64,000 nucleotides of DNA from Maylandia zebra. Taxonomy: Eukaryota > Chordata > Actinopteri > Cichliformes > Cichlidae. Location of the stretch: positions 6,234,454-6,298,453 of the forward strand of contig NC_135167.1 of assembly GCF_041146795.1 (NCBI RefSeq), read 5' to 3'. The notes beneath the pieces are model-generated. The model had not been told where the DNA came from. It worked only from the letters and a program-made list of their open reading frames with translations, and made no database searches. Positions 60,232 through 64,000 of this stretch are shown here, one piece after another; the first letter of the stretch is position 1; every line of letters starts with the position of its first letter. Both the position numbers and the translations under genes were made by a program.

Positions 60232-63200
60232 GTAAGTACAAATGTTTCTCCTCTCTTTTCTACTGCTCCAGTTCAAGGGTTTTAGAATGAAGGAATTGTG
60301 AACTTATGACCTTATTATTCTTATGACCTCACATTAGATGGTAGTATTCTTGTGAGTAGCAATTCAGCTGCTGGCAATAGGCTATAATTGCTTACAATTT
60401 TCAGAATAATTGTAGTTTTACATTAAGTGCATGTAAGGAGGCTGTGAAATAGATATCATGCTAAAATGTCCACACATCTCCAGGAGCTCAACGCAAAGGA
60501 TTTTGGTCCCAGTTTTCTTGTGGTGAGGTGACCACTGATCCAACCTCGCGAAGAAAAATTATGAATTACTATTAAAATAGAGATGTAAGACAACAGACAC
60601 ACATTCACAACCTACAAGAGACAGATGGCTCTGGCACGCTTTCAAACGAAAGCCTCTTGATGACAGAGGAGGAAAAGTGGTGACAGTGGTGTTGTTGTTA
60701 AACTGGAATATCAGGTTTTGCACAATGCACAGAACAACAAGGAAACACTGAGTTGAATTTGTATGCAAGCCAAGATGATCATCTGGCAAAAAGCATTCTC
60801 TCACTCAGTGTGACGGTCAGGTGTGTGTTGTATGGGTGTGTGACAGTGAAAGATTCTAGTATTTTCTTTCCAAATGCACCTGCCATATTTATAAGGTTTG
60901 GATAAAAGGAAGTTGATGCATGTTATCATTCTCTCACTCACGTGTAAATGAAACTTTGGCAAGACACAAAGGACTTGATGAGGAAGTGGTGACAGATTTT
61001 TATTTGAAGATGCATCTGTTTGTGCTGCAAATAGTACACTTCCTCGTGGCTACGAAGTAACCAAACAAGTTTAAGCCAGTTGTGGGTAAAGAATATTAAT
61101 TGGGTGACTGAAAGTAATCATGGGGTAGGTTTTATTCCAGAAAGAAATTAAACAACTGTGGAGTCTTCCATTTTGAAAATATGAAGTGTAATCATTATTA
61201 AAAAACAAAAACACATAACTGATTTAATTTTGACTGATGAGTTTGTTCCATCGGAAGCTTCGGTGGCATTGTTTTTAGCTCACCCAGTACCTTGCCCACT
61301 CCATTCTGACCACTTACGTGTGGTGATCAGTGATACATGCTCATTCTCAAAGAACAGTGTGGCTGGTAGGGTTGATGGTATCAGAATATTTGGGTGTCTT
61401 ATTAGGATCTCTCAAGACGTTACTGTCAGTGCCTGGAGGTAAATTCATGGTACACAACTCTGTGTGTAAAAACAACAACCCCCCAAACAAACAAACAAAA
61501 CGACAAACAAAAAAAAACATAACTAAAATAAAATAAAATAAGAAAAGAATGCACACCCAGTAGAGGTAGAGTAGTCTATGCTACATATGATTTGTTATTA
61601 GGGTTAGCTCTATGTCCTTCCATCCTTGCCCAACAAAATACTGAGCAAATTAACAGGGTTGTTGAGGTGACAAGGTGTAATGCTTCTAATATCCAACTGT
61701 GTATTTCCTATTCTAAAAACTGTTGTAACGATTTGTTGAGCTAAAGACCTAGTTAGGGCAGTGTTGTAATTTCTGACATAAATCTGCAGATGACCTTATA
61801 AAACCTAAAATGCCAACTCATATTGGCTCCACAGTAAGCCCAGATTAGTTTGTTTGGTCTGCAGAGTCTCAGTGCTGTAAGCACCAGGAGCCTTCAACCT
61901 GGTTGTAATAAATTTGGTTTCCTGTCTGCAGGGTACCAGGCAGGGAGGACAATGAACTTTGCTCTTAGGAATCTAGGGAGGCAAATATTGAGTGTATTAT
62001 GTGTTTTACACTTGTGTTGCTTGTGGTAGTTTGTATCTTGCTTAAATGCAAAAAAAAAAACCTTCTCTTTGTGAACATCAAGAAAACCTCACGCATCAGC
62101 CACTAAGATTATTTAGATCCTCCAAATTCACCAGCTGCCTCTCAGTATAATTGTTAGTCCCAGCGTGATCAGTCTCATGGGATCAGATTCATTAGTGCTG
62201 GAACAAACAGCCTCTCTTCAGTCTCCTTATCAGACTATTAGAGAAGCACCTGCTCACGGCACACACAATAGGAAACCTCTGAAACTGTCATTGTGGGTCT
62301 GCTTAAAATAAAACCCATTTAGGTCCATAGTGTTCTCATCGTCAACAAGCGCCTTATGCACAGGTGTGTGGGAAGCCTAAACTGGAGAATATTAGATATG
62401 TTGAGAAAGTCCTTTCGTGTCATTGCCTAGCAGGTGTCTCATAGGGATGACGCTGTACAGCCACAATGGAGCGTTAGCCTCCTCCTCTCAGCCTGAAATA
62501 CAACCTCACTCTTAAGTACAGAAACACAACACCTGTCTCCAACAGTCTTTCCCACTAGTCCACTGTCCTTTGTATAGTGTCTTTCTGTGGTTATTTCTTA
62601 GATTCAGCTCCTTTGTGGCATGAGGCAATGCATAACACAAAGTGCCATACAGTCTGTGGCCTGATGGCAGTACATGTAATGTACATTTGTTTGTTCTGTT
62701 CTCTGAATTGCCCTATTGAGGAAAAAAAAAATCTGGCTCATCACTGATAGATTATGAAGTAAAAATGAAACGGACTCACTAGCACTGCTCATTATTTCAA
62801 TGTATGAGTGTAAATGATTCGTCACACTACCAAAGTGTTGCTGATTTGTCCAGTTCCTTTGTGCAAAGTTCATGAACTTTCCTAGAACATTTCTGAATCA
62901 GCAGAATTAAAATGATTACTAATGAAAACAGTAAGATAATATGTCAGCATTGCAGGTCACCGTATTCATTTTTGCTGAGTAAGAGAGACTAATTTGCTCT
63001 TGTCTATTGTCCAGAATACACAAAGATATCAGATGCTCAGCTCAGCTGTGACCTCTGACACCAATTGCGAATACTTTAATAATTCAGTAATAAATATCAT
63101 CAGAGTTTTAGAACTTCAGATAAATTTAGTTAATATTAATAACATCATTTTATGAAGTTAACACTTCTGAACACATAAAATCACACGTTTTTAGTTTTAT

Positions 63201-64000
63201 AACATTATTTTAATATACGTTTTCATCTGTCCCTCCTTAAGGGAAGATTAGTATTCATTAACATCATCCGGTTGCTAACAACATATCCAAACTGAGTACA
63301 CACTGACTTCTTAGCCTCATTGACATGTTCTAGTTAAACGGGTTAAGAGGTCTTCTTAGTCGGTGTATACTAAGAAGTCAGAACAGATTGCAACAGCCTG
63401 AAACCTTTTGCTTTAAACGGTTTAAGAAGTGCTTGGCTCTGTGTAGCTAAACCCACAGCTTCCCTTGACTACTTGTTGTCCGTTTCCCGCGTGTGTGTGA
63501 GGAGCGAGTCTCTGAGAGGCTTGTAAAATTTTCCCTCCAGATTCCCTGTGAAACAGATGCACTCAACCCCCATGGACCCATCTCTGCCAAGCCAGAGAAA
63601 AGTCCAGAGTGATCTCATCTACAAGGACTAATGGATTACACTGCAGCCTCTCTCTCTCTCTGCCAGTGTTACTGATGAATGAGGTTTTCCTCTGGCACGT
63701 CAGCATGCCAGAGGAATGCTGTCTTATCACTGAGTGTTGAACATCTCGTGTAAAGAACAGTATTTTGCAATAACAGTGCACAATAGTTCACCTCCACTCC
63801 TTTTGATGTGAATTTAGAGAAAATCATGTCTCTTATGAGGTCTGAGATTGTTAATTAATCCTTTTAAACATAAATGGTTTTGAGCCTGAAGTTTGTATCA
63901 GGCAATTCCAGAAGCAGGTGTTTTTTGTTGTTGTTTTTTTTTAAATACAATTTTTAATAACAGCTCATTATTTTGCTTTGAGGAAAAGAGAGAGTTTAGT
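60232..64000 (+). other. rhpn2: rhpn2 intron 3 (start), runs off the window
   Basis: Non-coding sequence after the third exon. I searched for the continuation of the protein (the region leading into BRO1) and did not see it. Only short A- and T-rich simple tracts (61480-61545, 62050, 63920) were noted, with no recognised transposon. Confidence 0.7.

Noticed and set aside
1-64000. CRISPR array, prokaryotic defence system, operon or viral genome
   Set aside because: No regularly spaced direct repeats with unique spacers, no operon-like gene packing and no viral genes were seen; all confident genes are spliced vertebrate genes.

Overview
This is eukaryotic, vertebrate nuclear DNA. Short coding exons with canonical GT-AG junctions sit among long introns, microsatellites and decayed retroelements. 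The protein sequences are teleost-like orthologues of vertebrate genes. The interspersed repeats (a tRNA-derived SINE with a GC-rich core, a Rex3/RTE-type LINE tail ending in GGAT repeats, Penelope-like ends) suggest a percomorph fish, possibly a cichlid. The species assignment is inference.

Layout: (1) 619-7029, + strand: the 3' seven exons of a type A DnaJ co-chaperone, dnaja2; the first exons lie left of the window. (2) 8000-13400: intergenic. It holds a broken minus-strand coiled-coil pseudogene built of about seven roughly 126-bp units (10124-11567), a duplicated CA-rich block, and an intact tRNA-Thr(AGT) gene at 12769-12842. (3) 13661-20313, + strand: complete lrp3 (7 exons, 817 codons), a CUB/LDLa single-pass receptor. 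(4) 25749-41316, - strand: complete slc7a10 (11 exons, 497 codons), the Asc-1 small neutral amino-acid transporter, tail-to-tail with lrp3. (5) 41317-52420: a repeat-rich gap with no gene seen. (6) 52421-60231, + strand: the first three exons of rhpn2 (rhophilin-2); the rest lies beyond the right edge. slc7a10 and rhpn2 are divergently arranged, 11.1 kb apart.

The genes do not form one pathway. lrp3 and slc7a10 are also convergent neighbours in mammals, with RHPN2 in the same region (human 19q13.11, from general knowledge), so the window mainly shows conserved vertebrate synteny. dnaja2 is on another chromosome in human. I found no CRISPR array, prokaryotic operon, viral genome or evident new multi-gene system.

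The observations most worth checking are a possible 36-nt in-frame cassette exon in rhpn2 (58027-58062), which would lengthen the loop of the HR1 domain; the six-heptad coiled-coil repeat pseudogene; and Penelope-like ends found in fold-back or outward-facing arrangements.
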